A DNA stretch of 64,000 bases, taken from positions 73,728,536-73,792,535 of the forward strand of contig NC_086176.1 in the NCBI RefSeq assembly GCF_023053635.1. Direction: 5' to 3'. A program made the position numbers and the translations under genes. Origin of the DNA: Elgaria multicarinata webbii (lineage: Eukaryota > Chordata > Lepidosauria > Squamata > Anguidae). This document shows, piece after piece, positions 63,020-64,000 of this stretch (the first letter of the stretch is position 1; each line of letters starts with the position of its first letter). The notes under the pieces were generated by a model. The model ran no database searches and was not told where the DNA came from. It was given only the letters and a program-made list of their open reading frames with translations.

Positions 63020-63270
63020 TTCTCAGTGCCAGCCCTGACCACCCCCATTTGTGGAACACCCTCCAAGTCCTCGAAGAGGTGTGATTACTCCCCACTGTGA
63101 ATAATTTTAAACAAAAGTGAAAGACCTTTTTATTTACAAAAGCATTTGGTTCTGGACTTGTTGGTTTTGGTGTTTTAAATTAGAGTATTATTGTTGTGTT
63201 TTAAATTGTTCAATTGTGATAGTAGGGTTTTATAGTTGCTTTACTGGTATTTGTGTTATTAATATCACAA
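63020..63270 (+). repeat. L2-type LINE C-terminal and 3' end
   Basis: ATTCTCAGTGCCAGCCCTGA CC...TTTGTGGAACACCCTCC gives the FSVxAP..WNxL motif, followed by GTGAAAGACCTTTTTATTTA (KVKDLFIY, the LKTxLF position). Confidence 0.65.
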
Positions 63271-63283
63271 GGACGCAATCCTG

Positions 63284-63415
63284 TGCATGTTAATATAGTG
63301 TGGGTGTGGGTGTGTAATAGAACAACTGCCAGCATGCACCAACCAGCCATGCGGGCTGGAGAATGCTAGGAGATGTAGGACTCCTTTCTGTCTAAACATG
63401 CACAGGATTGCACTT
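63284..63415. repeat. Short fold-back element
   Basis: GCAATCCTGTGCATGTTAAT at the left and AAACATGCACAGGATTGC at the right are inverse complements over ~17 bp and enclose ~100 bp. Confidence 0.7.
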
Positions 63416-63576
63416 ATGTGCTGCTTTTGGAGAAGGAGGAAGCATGGGGGCATAAGACAAGCAAGCAAACATACAAAGTAAGCATTGGCCGTAGTTGGGA
63501 GGCAGGATTTGAGCTCCCTTCAGGCAGTAAAATGTCTTTAGCCAGCACTGTTTTCCTTCTTCCCCCACATGCCCAG

Positions 63577-63672
63577 GAATATTGTGAGCAGTGTGGCCAC
63601 CAAATTTCACCTGGTGGCAAACTTCGAGGCTTTTGCTCGAGTGAAACATGTGAAGAACTTCAAGGGAAATAA
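63577..63672 (+). CDS. Candidate terminal exon, zinc-ribbon-like (unconfirmed)
   Basis: A strong acceptor (TTTTCCTTCTTCCCCCACAT, then GCCCAG) precedes an open frame EYCEQCGHQISPGGKLRGFC SSETCEELQGK ending TAA at 63670-63672. Four cysteines (CxxC, 13 residues, CxxxxC) suit a small zinc ribbon. The stop lies inside an AATAAA at 63668-63673. I do not recognise the protein, and no upstream partner exon was identified. It could be chance. Confidence 0.25.
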   Translation, partial: EYCEQCGHQISPGGKLRGFCSSETCEELQGK

Positions 63673-64000
63673 AAAAGATGTTCAATAGAGCTAGCAAAAT
63701 TTCTCATAGAGTTTCAGGAAATCAATCCTGTGAGAGACAGAAAACAAAAATGCAGGTTATTAATGAAACTATATGGCGATGGTCCTCTGTTTCTAACCAG
63801 AACTGGACAGGAACTTTTTCTAAAGCAGTTAATAAGAAACAAACAAACTAAACTAAAAGGAACTTGGAATGATAACACTCTCCAGCACCACCAGCACCCT
63901 ATGGATATGTGTCATATCTTCCCCAATCTTTTGCAATTGCCTCTTGAGGGTATCCTATTGCATCAACATGAAAAATTCTGTTGATAAAAATGCCAGCTTT

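Noticed and set aside
48376-64000. GLRX or another conserved neighbour of ELL2
   Set aside because: In mammals GLRX lies beyond the 3' side of ELL2, but no glutaredoxin CPYC-type exon or other recognisable host exon was found in this flank.
1-64000. CRISPR arrays, bacterial operons, integrons or phage
   Set aside because: The window is vertebrate nuclear DNA with spliced genes and LINE/SINE content; no regularly spaced short direct repeats with unique spacers were seen.

Overview
The window is vertebrate nuclear DNA, most likely from a squamate reptile (lizard). The clade is inferred from the repeats: CR1 and L2-type LINE fragments, a Sauria-type tRNA SINE, Penelope-like and DIRS-like relics, and many small fold-back DNA elements. 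I cannot resolve the species. There is one confident protein-coding gene, ELL2 (RNA polymerase II elongation factor), complete on the + strand. Its twelve coding exons run from 8327 to 47032, keep phase throughout, and give a 638-residue protein.

Layout. 1-7900 is the 5' flank, with no gene: L2 and CR1 3' ends, a tRNA-derived SINE, fold-back elements and a broken Penelope-like element (about 6118-7680) carrying a GIY-YIG endonuclease relic. 7950-8560 is a CpG-rich promoter and first exon, with a perfect palindromic CRE, a CCAAT box and a short upstream ORF that stops one base before the ELL2 ATG. 8459-46915 holds eleven introns of 117 bp to 9.1 kb, filled with LINE, SINE and fold-back insertions, several nested. 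47033 to about 48375 is the probable 3' UTR, with two AATAAA signals on either side of a long TG run. 48400-64000 is gene-poor flank: CR1, L2, a DIRS-like recombinase fossil, a Sauria SINE, two copies of a TIR element, an inverted pair of CR1-tailed composite repeats, and one weak candidate terminal exon with four cysteines near 63.6 kb.

No clearly new biological system is visible. The observations most worth checking are the uORF abutting the ELL2 start, degenerate hammerhead-ribozyme-like cores in the Penelope-like relics, a 318-bp fold-back element with a perfect 10-bp target duplication (Mutator-like pattern), a two-copy TIR element family, and the CR1-tailed composite repeat whose 5' boundary is shared by two copies. 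All family names were assigned by reading motifs; no database was searched.
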